Shown one piece after another: positions 1-10,025 of a stretch of 64,000 bases of DNA. The DNA comes from Eriocheir sinensis. Taxonomy: Eukaryota; Arthropoda; Malacostraca; Decapoda; Varunidae. Positions within the stretch are counted from its first letter, which is position 1. Each line of letters begins with the position of its first letter. The DNA lies in NCBI RefSeq assembly GCF_024679095.1, contig NW_026111172.1, positions 346,354 to 410,353 on the forward strand. The letters run 5' to 3'. The position numbers and the translations under genes are program-made. The notes under the pieces are model-generated. The model made no database searches. It had not been told where the DNA came from and worked only from the letters and a program-made list of their open reading frames with translations.

Positions 1-26
1 GATTAAGGGAGGGCGAGCAGCCGGCA

Positions 27-533
27 GTGAGGGGAGGAAACCCCACCACCAGCCCTGCTAATCCCGCTAATCCCCCGCCACACCTTCCCTACTCCCAACA
101 GCCTCTACCACAGAGGAGAGGGAATGGCAGGCGCCGCCAACGACAGCGAGCACACCACAGGGACCCCCAACCCACCGCCCCGCCCGCAGCGCAGCAACCC
201 ATCACCCCGCCCGCAGCGCAACCCACTGCCCCGCCACAACACTCGAATGGCCGTGCACCCTCAGGGGACAGCACGGGCCTCAGCGAGGAGACCCGCGCCA
301 TAATCAACACCGTCCTCGAGCGTGTGGTGCAGGTGGTGAAGATGATGCTGGCCCGCCCGGGGAGCAACCCCTCCACCGAGGAGGAGCTGGACGCCCTGCT
401 CCGCGACGAGGTGACCACAGCCATCGCGGGGGGTGACAGCCAGCTTCCCCATCTACCACCAACACCGAGGGAGGCCACACAGCTCTCCCCCCACCCAGCG
501 GATGTGCAGAACCAAGATGGAGGAGCACATTGA
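27..533 (+). CDS. ORF1 C-terminal part of LINE copy 1
   Basis: Open frame of 168 residues, Pro/Gln/Arg-rich at the start (PTAPPAAQ-like repeats), followed by a more ordered segment with an acidic helix-like stretch around residues 90-135. Its position just upstream of the endonuclease, and its composition resembling the tail of the gag-like ORF1 at 6450-6840, suggest it is the C-terminus of the nucleic-acid-binding ORF1 protein. The true start lies before the window. No zinc knuckle is present in this part. The frame overlaps the start of the ORF2 frame near 514-533, a common LINE arrangement. Confidence 0.5.
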   Translation: MRGGNPTTSPANPANPPPHLPYSQQPLPQRRGNGRRRQRQRAHHRDPQPTAPPAAQQPITPPAAQPTAPPQHSNGRAPSGDSTGLSEETRAIINTVLERVVQVVKMMLARPGSNPSTEEELDALLRDEVTTAIAGGDSQLPHLPPTPREATQLSPHPADVQNQDGGAH

Positions 534-3500
534 AGCCGAACCCCCCACGACCCAAGCTGCGGCGCCCGGGCTGAAGGTGCTCCAGTGGAACGTGCAGGGC
601 CTTCGACCCAAGAAGCACAAAGTGTTGCAGGCTGTCTTCGAGGAAGAGCTCGACATAGTCCTCCTACAAGAGACCCTCGCGCCGGCCGGCTTTGAGTGGC
701 GCATGGCAGGATACACCTACCACGCGCTCCCGGCCGCCCAGGAAGGCGGGCGCGGCTGCGCAACACTAGTGCGGAGCTCCATACCGCATCGCCGGATTGC
801 CGACCCGGTGCACTGCAGGGGACGGCGTGGAGGTCCTGGCGTTACAGCTCCAGCTGGGGCCCTCTCGCTCACTGTCTACAACCTATACAGGAGCCAGCGA
901 CACGTGATGGAAGCAGGGAGCTCTTTACCCCCCTCTCCTCAAGCCTCCTCGTAGCAGGAGACTTCAACGCCCACCACCCCACGCTGCACTCCGTGTCGCC
1001 CACCAACACGACAGGCCGACACCTGGCAGTCCTCCTCGAGGACGTCCCTCACATCCACCTCCTCAACACCGGCGAGGCCACCCACATCCGCGGGTGGCGG
1101 CTTGACCTCACCCTGGTGTCGAGTGACCTGTTGCCCGGCGCCACCTGGCAGGTGCACCCCACACTCACCAGCGACCACTACGGCACCATCACCACCCTTG
1201 CCGTGGCGCCACCCATTCCTCCTCTCCCGCCCCCGCGGTGGAACGTCAGGAGGGCCGACTGGAGCAAGTTTCAGGCCACACTCGACGAATGGTGGTCCAC
1301 CTACGAGCCGCCCGCAGACCTACACTAGCAGGAGAGGGACCTGACGGCGGCCATAGAGAGCGCAGCAGACGCGGCCATCCCCAGGAGCACCTCGAGCCGC
1401 CGCTGACGCCCCGACTGGTGGTTCTACAGTGAGGAGGTGCGGGAACACAACCACCGCGTCAACGTGCACAGGAAGCTGTACAGGAAGCGCCCTAACGCCA
1501 CCAACCAGAGGCTCCTGCAGGACGTGGTGGCGCGTGCGCGACAGGTGTCCCTAAAGGCCAAAGACGCAAAATGGCTGGAATGGTGCGCCACCTTTAACCA
1601 TCACACTTCCCTGGGCCAGCTGTGGAGAAGCCTCAGAAGGGCCTCAGGTGCGGCGCAGCCCCGCCCAGCCGCCCATCCTCACCCACGCCAGGAGGCAGAA
1701 AGGTTGGTCGACACCTTCACCACGAGGGGCTCCAGCAACCAGCTCCCCCCCCCCACACCCACCAACTCCAGCAGCGTCTACGGCCGCAGCGCGACGCGGA
1801 GGTCAGGCAGGCGCGTGACGTGGCTGACGTGACGGATCAACCCTTCACGCCACAGGAACTGGCCAGAGCGATGAGAGGGAGAGACACGGCCGCGGGAGCG
1901 GACGGCGTGACTTACTCCATGCTGGCACACGCCGGGCCCGCCGGAGACGCCGCGCTGCTGACCTTGCTCAACGCCTCGTGGCTGGCGGGCCGCCTGCCGC
2001 CCGCCTGGAAGGACGCTGACATTCAGCCCATACCCAAGCCCAGGGAGCCAAACAGCTTCCGGCCCATCTCCCTCCTGAGCTGCACAGGGAAAACCGCCGA
2101 AAGGATGGTGCTGTCTCGCCTCCAGTGGCGCATGGGAAGCCCTCATCCCAACGTGTTTGGCTTCACTAAGGGCAAGAGCACAGCAGACAGCCTCATCACC
2201 CTGCTGGCCCACGCCAACAACCGACCCACCATCACGGTCTTCCTCGACCTCGAGAAAGCCTTCGAGCTAGCCAGCCCACACGCCATCCTCGCCGCCCTCG
2301 TGAGAAAGGGGATCCGAGGACGCCTACTCGCCTGGCTCTAGGACTACCTCCAACAACGGCGGGCCAGGGTCAAGTTTCAGGGCTTGAAATCCTCCTACAG
2401 GGGCTTCGAGAACGGGACCCCCCAGGGCGGCATACTCAGCCCGTGCTTGTTCAACCTCCTGATGGAGCAGCTGGTGGCGCTGCCCTTTCGGGAGGGCACC
2501 ACTCTTCTGAGCTACGCCGACGACCTCGCCCTCGTCGTCACCGGGAGGGGCAACATGCACGCCAGGGCGCAGGAGGCACTTGACCTCATCACCGACAAGT
2601 GCGAGGAGCTAGGGCTCAAGATCTCCTCTGGGAAGTCGCGGGCCATGGCCATCAGGGACACCACGCCTGCCGCACAGCTGCGCGTCCAGGGAGTCGGGCT
2701 GGCCTGGACGTCCTCCTACCAGTACCTCGGGGTGTGGGTAGACCAGCAGCTGTCCTTCACACAGCAGGTCATCTACCTGAGGGAAAGGACGCTGGCTCGG
2801 CTCAACGTCATGAGGGCCATGACGCGGCCGTGGGCGGGCGCCACTTTCTCCGTTCTCCGACTGTACTACCTGCGGGCGGTGCGCTCCCTGGTGGATTACA
2901 GCTCACTTGTCCTCGTAGGCCTGTCCCGGCACCAGCAGCGGCGCCTGGAGGTGGTGCAAAACAACGCCACGAGGACCATGTTGGGAGCACCGAGGTGGAC
3001 CAGCGCCTGCGTGATGCAGAACGAGACCCGACTGGTGCCCTTCACCTGCAGGGTGGACTGCATCATGGCGTGGCGCCGGAAAGACTCCGGTTAGCTATGG
3101 CACAGGGCGTCGAGTGCCTCCACAACAACAGGTGGCTAATCGGCACCACTATTGCTGCCAACACCAGCCGGCACGCGGGTAACTGGCTGTGGCGAGAGCC
3201 GGACCGCACGCACCCCACCTACAGTCCTTCTGCCCCCTGGGAGCCCTCTGCCCCAGTGTTCACTGCCACACAGCTGCCCGCCAGCAAGGCGCAGTGCACT
3301 ACCGCGGAGCTGCGTCAGCACGCCTTGATAGCCATGGCGCAGGTCACTGAGCAGGGCGCTGCGGTGTACTACACTGTCGACCCTGTCGACCCCGACAGCG
3401 GGAGGACGGGCAGCGGGCGTGGAGGACATCAGACCACTGCTCCACCCTCCAAACAAAGCTAGTGGCAATCCTGCACGCCCTCGAGCACGCACAGCACCGC

Positions 3501-4010
3501 CAAGAGGCCACCGTCGTGCTCCACACAGACTCCCGGGGACGCTACAAGGCCACCCCAAGGACAACGTGGGCCTCATCACCGCCATCCTGGGCATCATGCA
3601 AAGCCTTGCAGCGCAATGCAGGCGGGTGCGGCTCAACTGGATCCCCAGCCACGTGGGAGTCAGAGGGAACGACGCCGCCGACGAGGCCGCCAAGAGGGCA
3701 GCCCAAGGCCCCACCGTCACCAAGCCTGTGCGGCCAAGCCTGCAACAGGCCAAAACACAGGGCAAACACGCAGTAGCCCACCACGCCCACCAGCAGCTCC
3801 GAGAACTGGAGGGGACAATGAAGCAGGCGGCCTGTTATGCTGCAGCCACCGCCTACACCAAACTGGACGCCGCCTACCAGCAGCGCAGGGCAGACGACGC
3901 GTTGCTACAGCGCCTCAGACTGGGCTACTGCACCAGGGAGGAGCTGTACGACGGCTTCGATGGGCGGATATGCGAACACTGCGAAGGACGCGCCCGCCGC
4001 CCCTAGGTGC
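514..4010 (+). pseudogene. ORF2 of LINE copy 1 (endonuclease, RT, RNase H), broken
   Basis: Replication polyprotein split over several frames. Endonuclease motifs: QWNVQGL (Asn) near 590, LLQET (Glu) near 665, AGDFNAHHP near 960 and TSDHYG near 1167. RT motifs: KDADIQPIPKP, FRPISLLS, FLDLEKAFE, NGTPQGGILSP (2412-2444) and YADDLALV (about 2513). RNase H: HTDSRG near 3525 and IPSHVGVRGNDAADEAAK near 3643-3696; its first segment reads TVDP where TDGS would be expected. The C-terminus has a C-x2-C (ICEHC) and a distal H-x4-C, a CCHC-type motif. The frame changes near 750-950, between 1600 and 1850, near 3080 and twice near 3420-3560; a TAG interrupts the RT at 2339-2341. The copy is dead, although individual domains are well preserved. 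Confidence 0.85.
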
Positions 4011-4488
4011 ACTACCCCCTGTCCTGCCCAGCCACCGCGCGCCTCAGACCAGCGCCAGCGACCCCCACCCACCCTGCAGGAGACGGCCGGCCCCTGAGGC
4101 GGTGTGAAGCCGCCCTCACGGTCCGACACACCCCGACACAAGTCCTCCTCGATGTGCTACGGGCGGCACCTCCCCCACGCTGACCAACGCCCGCACCCCG
4201 CACAGCCGGGCGACGGGTGGCCAGACGAGGTGAACTAATGCGAGCACCCCCACCTCCCCAAGGCATGAGGCGCGCTAACAGCGCCGCCACGACACCACGC
4301 TGCTAGCCTGCACCGCCACCGAACACCCCCGACAGCGGAGGGCTGATGTCCACTTTGTCCAACTATAACATATTGTCCCTTGTAAATTATGTATCCAAGT
4401 ATGTGCATGTAATGGATGCAAATTACGGGCATCATAAATGTTGTATAGCTGCACAACAAACCTCAACAAAACAAAACAAAAAAAAAAT

Positions 4489-4930
4489 CCCATCAGAGAC
4501 ACGCCAGTCCTCGTCGACAGACCGACTCGGTCGGCTAGATTTCGATCGCCGATAGAGTCGGTCTGTCGGCATCCTGCTACGGGCCGCTATTAGGCTAAGC
4601 CCGTGCTCCCCCGCGCAGGGAGGGAGCATTTTTACTCTCTTCGGACAAGGGCTCGTTCCCCTAGTGATACTAGGGGTAAATCTCTAACAACAAAACAACC
4701 TTCCCATCAGAGACACGCCAGTCCTCGTCGACAGACCGACTTGGTCGGCTAATTTCGATCGCCGATAGAGTCGGTCTGTCGGCATTCTGCTACGGGCCGT
4801 CTTTGGCTCAGGCCCGTGCTCCCCCGTGCAGGGAGGGAGCAATCTTTTCCCTCATAACATGAGGGTCTTGTCTTCGGACAAGGGCCCGTTCCCCTAGTGA
4901 TACTAGGGGTAAATCTTAAACAACAACCTT
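4489..4930 (+). repeat. Two tandem ~214/228 bp 5' units, hairpin-rich
   Basis: Two direct repeat units start with the same CCCATCAGAGACACGCC at 4489 and 4703 and end before 4931. Each contains a long hairpin: 14 bp arms 4515-4528/4555-4568 in unit 1, and 13 bp arms 4729-4741/4769-4781 in unit 2. Each also has a tight hairpin CCCCTAGT-GAT-ACTAGGGG (4658-4676; 4891-4909). They sit between the A-tail of LINE copy 1 and ORF1 of LINE copy 2, where a LINE 5' UTR belongs. Tandem 5' monomers with promoter activity are known in some other LINEs; a promoter role here is inference. Confidence 0.75.
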
Positions 4931-5497
4931 CCCAAGATGATCAGTCCCGCGCTCGACCCTGGAGTGAGTGGACGTACGATCCCGCTCCGCTCCACGGGCT
5001 TGGTCAAGACAGGCTTCAGCCCGGCGGCGCATCCAGGCGCCCTGGGTGTGGAGGTCCCTGACCTCCTCGCCTCCCCCGCTCAACACCTCGTTCATCAACG
5101 GCGCGTCGGTCCCTTGTGTTAAGGGTGGGGCGTCCCTACCCACCCGCCGTCCCCACCACGTGTGCCCTCTCGCCGCCGTCCTTGACCCAGGCCACGTGGG
5201 TCCCTCCTCCCGCAGTGTTGTGTCCCCACCACCCCACAGTGACCCCTCCCCCTTCCCGCCGTCCTTAGCCCAGGCCACGCGTCTCCCTCCTCCAGCAGTG
5301 CCTTACCCAACCACATCACCGTGACCCCTTCCCCTTTCCGCCGTTCTAGGCCCAGGCCACGTGTCTCCCTCCTCCCCCCACTGCTTTTTTCCCACCCCAC
5401 CACTCCACAGTGACTCCTTCCCCTTTCACTTCCCCCCGTCCCGTGCCCCAGGCCACGTGGGCCTCCCTCCCCGCCGTGCCTTGTCCCTACCACGCCA

Positions 5498-6480
5498 ATG
5501 GGGACCTCTCCCCACCGTACCATGACGTCGTTTCTCCAGCCGCCGGCAGCGGCAGGGTCGGCACCTGCAGCCACACCCGCGACGATATCAGCGAAGCGGA
5601 TGCGTTTCAACTCTCCCCTGGCGCCCCCAGCAGAGCACTCGTCCCTCAAGAAGGCCCCCGGCAGCCCAGACCGGGAGCTCTCCCACGACGAAGAAGCTCC
5701 TAGTGACGATGACGCGAGTGACGACAGTGAAAGTGCGCCCCTTGTGATTGACGAGGACCGGCAGGACGACGCCCAGCAGCACCAGGAATGGACACTGGTG
5801 GGCAGGAAGGGTCGTGCCGCCCGAGCCAGTGACGAGCATTCACCGAGGCCTAGGTTCAAGTTGGGCAGCCTGGGTGATGAAGATAGCGCCTACAGGGCCA
5901 TCACGGCCCTGGAGAAGGAGCACCCGTCGCTCAAGATGGAGGTGAGGTCCAACCTCAAAGGAGAGTATGTCCTCACACCCAAAAATGAGGCATCGCCGGC
6001 TCTCCTCCGACGCCTCGCCGAGGAGGGGAACAGGGTGCTCCTCCTCGACCCCAGCGTGAGGAGGCACAAAGTGGTTCTGGAGCGCTATCCTGTCGACCTT
6101 CCCCTCGAGGCGGTTGAGACGCACCCCGACGTGCTGTCCGCCACGCGGCTCCGAGCCAGGAGGGACAAACAGCCCACCAGACAGGTGCTCCTTGTCCACC
6201 AGGGGCCGCCCCCGGCCGTGCTGGACCTGGGCTGATGGGGAGCATACACCCTGCGGCACTACCAGGGTGAGCCTGTGAGGTGCTATAAGTGCTAGCGCTT
6301 TAAGCACCTCCAGGCAAGATGTGTGCACACCGTCAGGTGTGGGGTGTGCAGCCAGCCCCACCCAACGGAAGACTGCATTAGGCGCCACAAGGCCAAGGAG
6401 CCCACCACCGCCAAGTGCCCAAACTGTGGGAAAAAAGCACCATGCTTGGAACCCGCAGTGCCCTGAGAGGCTCCGCAGGA
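5498..6480 (+). pseudogene. Gag-like ORF1 with CCHC zinc knuckles, broken
   Basis: ORF1 nucleic-acid-binding protein of LINE copy 2. The open part (5498-6235, 245 residues; a second ATG lies at 5522) has an acidic serine-rich stretch around residues 65-85 and an RNA-binding-like region. TGA ends it at 6233-6235, and a second in-frame TAG follows inside the first knuckle. The same frame continues with CYKC...H....C at about 6281-6322, a second C/H cluster (VRCGVCSQPHPTEDC) and a third, KCPNCGKK, whose distal His and Cys are in another frame. Three tandem knuckles are typical of Jockey/I-group ORF1 proteins, which coat the element RNA. Confidence 0.75.
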
Positions 6481-6964
6481 TGCCTGTGCCTCGCCAGCGG
6501 ACGGGGCGCAAGCAGCCAGGGGCACGGCAGCAGCAGGAGCAGCGGCAACATCAGGCCGCGCCATGTGGCTCCCAGCAACAGCGGCAACGAGGTCAGGCGC
6601 CACGAGGTCGTAGCCAGGCGCGGCAACACCGCGTCATCCTCGCCCCGCTTCCCACCAAGCCAGCATGGGTCAGGCAGCCCCCGCCCCTCAATCCCCCAGC
6701 CCCCCCCAGAGGAGGCCTTGGTGCAATCCAGGCAGGGCGACGAGGATATCAAGTTATCAACCACCACGCCTCCACTACCGATCTAGCCCCCTCCCATGCA
6801 GCCCCGGCCTCGGAAGAAAAGGGGTCTGATAATTGATAAGTGAATTAAATTCTACGGTAGAGTATTTCACATAGGTATTTCTTGATAAATTTCGTGATAA
6901 TATTCAAATTTTGCTAAAATTTCGGATAGTTTTGTAAATTAGCTGACATACACATCAGTGCCAC

Positions 6965-6967
<3 letters not shown>

Positions 6968-7043
<76 letters not shown>
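6968..7043 (+). repeat. (GA)n microsatellite
   Basis: Uninterrupted GA dinucleotides next to the 3' end of the minus-strand CR1 LINE (on that strand, a (TC)n tract following the decamer-like tail). The apparent Arg-Glu repeat peptide read across it is an artefact. Confidence 0.95.
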
Positions 7044-7048
<5 letters not shown>

Positions 7049-8359
7049 CAAAGATTTACAAAGAAAATCAGACCACGCAGACCCCATGGTCCAGACTAGG
7101 TAGCCTGTCCTTAAACCTAAGTGATTCTACATTAATCAGATGGCTCCAAAACGTTGCATTTCTACTCTAGTTAATATTAAGTTCAAGGAAGTGACGGTCG
7201 AGCTTGTTTTTAAAGGAGTCAATCGTGTTACATTGGACCACTGAAGGTGGGAGCTTATTCCATTCTCGCGCTACAACGTTGGTGAAGAAAAATTTGGTGC
7301 AGTCTGAATTTACTTGTCTACATTTGAGTTTTATGCCATTGTTCCTCGTTCGCAAAGTGTCATCGATCATAAACAATTTTGTTCTGTCTACATTCGTGAA
7401 ACCATTAAGTATTTTAAAACATTCGATCAGTTTTCCTCGGAGGCGACGTTTCTCAAGAGAGAACATGTTAAGGGTGGAAAGCCTTTCTTCGTAAGATTTG
7501 TTGCGCAAGGAAGGGATCATTTTCGTTGCCCGACGCTGAACATCTTCTAATTTAGCAGTGTCCTTTGCATGGTGGGGAGACCAATACTGTTCCGCATATT
7601 CCAAGTGGGGTCTGACTAAACTATTGTGGAGCGGAAGTATTACATCTTTATTCTTGAATAAAAAGTTTCTTTTAATGAAGCCCAACATTCTGTTCGCTTT
7701 ATTTGCTGCATCGATGCATTGATGTGAGAATTTGAGGTTTGACGCGATTTTGACCCCCAAGTCCTTAACGCATTGAACGCTTGTGAGTTTATCGTCGCCC
7801 ATTTCGTAATCGAACATCTTATTTCTTGTTCCAACTTGAAAGACCTGGCACTTGTCTACGTTAAAGGGCATCTCCCATCTATCCGACCAAGCTGAAATTT
7901 TGTGCAAATCCTATTGGAGGCTTTGCCTGTTTTCGTTAGTGAGAACCGAGTTACCAATCTTTGTGTCGTCTGCAAATTTACTAATGCGATTATTGAGTCC
8001 AACATCCACATCATTGATGTAAATAATGAAGAGCACTGGGCCAAGAACCGAGCCCTGAGGGACGCCACTAGTGACCGGTGCCCACTCTGAGTTAAATCCG
8101 TCAATCACCACTCTTTGTTGTCTGTTGCTCAACCAATTCGCGATCCATTGGTTTACTTGACCGTCAATACCTATTTGCTTTAATTTATAAAGTAATTTAT
8201 GTTGTGGGACTTTATCAAACGGTTTCTGGAAATCAAGATAGACTACGTCCAATGATTGGTTACGTCATAAACTGAGAAGAGGTCGTTATAAAAGGTCAAT
8301 AGGTTTGATAGGCAGGATCTTTTGTTACGGAAGCCATGTTGTGAATCCCCAATTAATGG
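7044..8359 (-). mobile_element. CR1-type LINE, 3' segment (interrupted copy A)
   Basis: Minus-strand CR1-type LINE. The 3' end carries two copies of a TTTGTAAATC-like tail before (TC)n. Coding sequence resembles the CR1 RT C-terminus (KRRLRG, RTRNNG, WNKLPPSVV). The element stops at 8359 in AATTAATGG and resumes at 11657 after the nested Jockey LINE, where the same 9 bp recur. It is closely related to the CR1 copy at 56760-58277. Confidence 0.9.
7167..8359 (-). pseudogene. CR1 reverse transcriptase, C-terminal part (copy A)
   Basis: RT fragment read on the minus strand. Visible motifs: [39 protein letters not shown] (catalytic Asp pair intact) and the conserved CR1 C-terminal region ending near KLDRHFLELNIN. 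The frame from 8252 down to 7167 is interrupted once, by a TAG at 7908-7910 where the sister copy has a Glu codon (a G-to-T change). A one-base deletion near 8255 shifts the preceding segment. The remaining upstream RT lies beyond the Jockey insertion at 11657-12430. Confidence 0.88.
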
Positions 8360-8433
8360 GGACCATAAATTCCCCCAGGAGGACTCCCTTCTGGCTGCCG
8401 ACTTGAGAGGTGTCCTGATAACTCCTCGAACCT

Positions 8434-9762
8434 CCTCCTTATCAATTTCTGCAACATTTGCGGTCTCCGTTCTAATTTTCATTCTCTGGAACACCATCTC
8501 TCCTCCTCTAAACCTCACCTTCTCTTCCTCACCGAAACACAGGTTTCTGAGGCTACTGACAGCAACCTCTACTCTGTTCCCTCCTACTATCTCTATCCTA
8601 AATTTCAATCCAAAGCTGGATGTTGCGCCTACGTGCGCAACGACATCACTTGCTCTCGTGCCCACGACCTTGACTCTTCTGAATTTTCCACCATCTGGCT
8701 AAGACTTCATTGTCATTCTATTACTAAATACATCTGTGCTGTTTATCTCTCACCTAACTCTACTAACATGTAAAACTCTTAGACTATTTGAACTCTAAAG
8801 TGGAGCGCATCTTGACCCACTCTCCGTTCGCTGAAATCTCCATCTTGGGAGATTTCAATGTTCACCACCAGCTTTGGCTTTCATCCTCTTTCACTGACCA
8901 GCCTGGTGAACAAGCCTACAACTTTGCTCCCCTCAACGACCTAGAGCCGTTGGTTCAGCACCCTACTCGTATTCCTGATCGTCTTGGAGACAGGCCCAAC
9001 ATTCTAGACCTCTTCCTTACCTCTAATCCTTCTGCTTACTCTGTCAAACTGTTCTCTCCGTTGGGTTCCTCCGATCATAACCTTATTTCTGTATCCCGTC
9101 CTATCGCTCCTATACATCCTCTGGACCCACCGAGGAGGCGATGCTTCTGGCATTTTGCTTCAGCTCAGTGGGACGACCTGAGGATGTACTTTTCCGATTT
9201 CCAGTGGAATGATTACTGCTTCCAGGAGAGAGACCCCTCTGTGTGTGCTCTGCGCATCACAGAGGTGATTGTCGCTGGAATGGAGGCATACATTCCACGT
9301 ACTTTCTCTACTCCTCATGCTAAAAAGCCTTGGTTTAATCACGCTTGTTCTCGTGCTATTAAAGATAGAGAGGCAGCTCACAAAAGGTTTCAGAGCCTTC
9401 GAACTTCCACTAACTTTGATCTATACATTTCAGCCCGGAATCGTGCCAAATCTATTCTCCGACTCACCAAAACTTCTTTTATAAATAGAAAATGTCAACA
9501 CCTTGCTTCTTCTAATTCTTCCCGTGACTTCTGGCATCTAGCCAAAAATATCTCTTCCAATTTCACTTCTTCCTCTTTCCCTCCTCTCCTTAACCCTGAC
9601 GGCAGCACTGCCGTCTCATCTGTCTCTAAGGCTGAACTCTTCGCTCAAACTTTCTGTAAGAACTCCACCTTGGACGATTCTGGGCATATTTCTCCTACTC
9701 ATCCCCCCTCTGACTCCTTTATGCCTGTTATTAAGATTCTTCCTAATGATGTTTTCTACGCC
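8434..9762 (+). pseudogene. Jockey endonuclease and linker region (copy A)
   Basis: AP-type endonuclease and the segment before the RT. Motifs: LTETQ near 8545 (catalytic Glu), YVRND near 8635, ILGDFNVHH near 8848 (Asp/Asn), LDLFL near 9008 and SSDHNLIS near 9070 (catalytic Asp/His). The linker with the Jockey-type signature [16 protein letters not shown] follows near 9520. A frameshift near 8767 separates the first ~110 residues from the long open frame beginning near 8788. The coding sequence is cut at DVFYA near 9763 by a SINE insertion. Confidence 0.85.
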
Positions 9763-10025
9763 GAGTGGCTTAAAACTACCCACATGCTGTCCAGAAGACC
9801 ACCTATCAACCCGGACTCTAGATTCTAGGATCAAAGATGAGCTCTGGGAGGGCAGCATGAGCCAATGCAAGATGGCGCCACTATAAACACTTGCCTGCGC
9901 CAGAACGGGCTGGGCCGACCATCAGGACCTACCGGAAAGAAGCCTTGGACCGACCATCAGGATCCACCTGGAAGAAGCCTACCGGCGCAATAGGCTGCAA
10001 TGTAAAAAAAAAAAAAAAAAAAAAA
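9763..10025 (+). mobile_element. SINE (family 1), 5'-truncated, nested in Jockey copy A
   Basis: The segment starts GCCGAGTGGCTTAAAACTAC, carries the family landmarks CAAGATGGCGCCACTAT and two GGGCCGACCATCAGG-like motifs, and ends in a run of A at 10003-10025. The same body occurs twice at 13254-13905, there with the tRNA-like head that this copy lacks. By comparison with Jockey copy C (minus, near 40340), about 5-6 bases of target are missing and no target duplication is visible. Confidence 0.85.

Larger units (their letters stand above)
1..4487 (+). mobile_element. LINE copy 1, EN-RT-RNase H type (I/LOA-like)
   Basis: Non-LTR retrotransposon read 5' to 3' on the plus strand. It enters the window inside ORF1 and ends in an A-rich tail at about 4470-4487. 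The order is ORF1 C-terminus, AP-type endonuclease, reverse transcriptase, RNase H and a C-terminal CCHC-like motif. An RNase H domain after the RT is known from the I/LOA group of LINEs, so I place it there; the exact clade is inference. The coding part is GC-rich, unlike the AT-rich DNA after 6840. A second piece of apparently the same kind of element starts immediately after the tail, in the same orientation. Confidence 0.85.
4489..6835 (+). mobile_element. LINE copy 2, 5' part only (5' UTR units + ORF1)
   Basis: This piece starts directly after the A-tail of copy 1. It contains the tandem 5' units, a GC-rich leader (4931-5497) and a gag-like ORF1, then stops between about 6785 and 6835 where base composition drops to AT-rich unique-looking DNA. 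ORF2 is absent, so the 3' part was lost; that is unusual for LINEs, which are normally truncated at the 5' end. Same orientation and similar composition suggest the same family as copy 1, but the two pieces barely overlap, so this is inference. Confidence 0.6.

Noticed and set aside
89..766. Long minus-strand frames across 89-4290
   Set aside because: Antisense to the LINE ORF1/ORF2. They arise from the GC-rich codon usage of the sense strand and have no recognisable motif.
4658..4676. CCCCTAGT hairpin as a bacterial-type terminator
   Set aside because: The context is a eukaryotic LINE 5' region; no T-run follows and no operon exists.
4489..4930. Hammerhead ribozyme in the tandem 5' units
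   Set aside because: I could not find the conserved CTGATGA...GAAA core in the right arrangement. Another ribozyme class cannot be excluded by eye.
5119..5859. 246-residue minus-strand frame
   Set aside because: Antisense to the LINE leader and ORF1; low-complexity Gly/Arg/Ser composition.
6958..7170. Open frame with Arg-Glu repeats, and similar frames elsewhere (14471-14817, 19115-19333, 28736-29126, 53039-54036)
   Set aside because: They are translations of (GA)n, (CA)n, (AT)n and (CT)n microsatellites, with no other coding signal.
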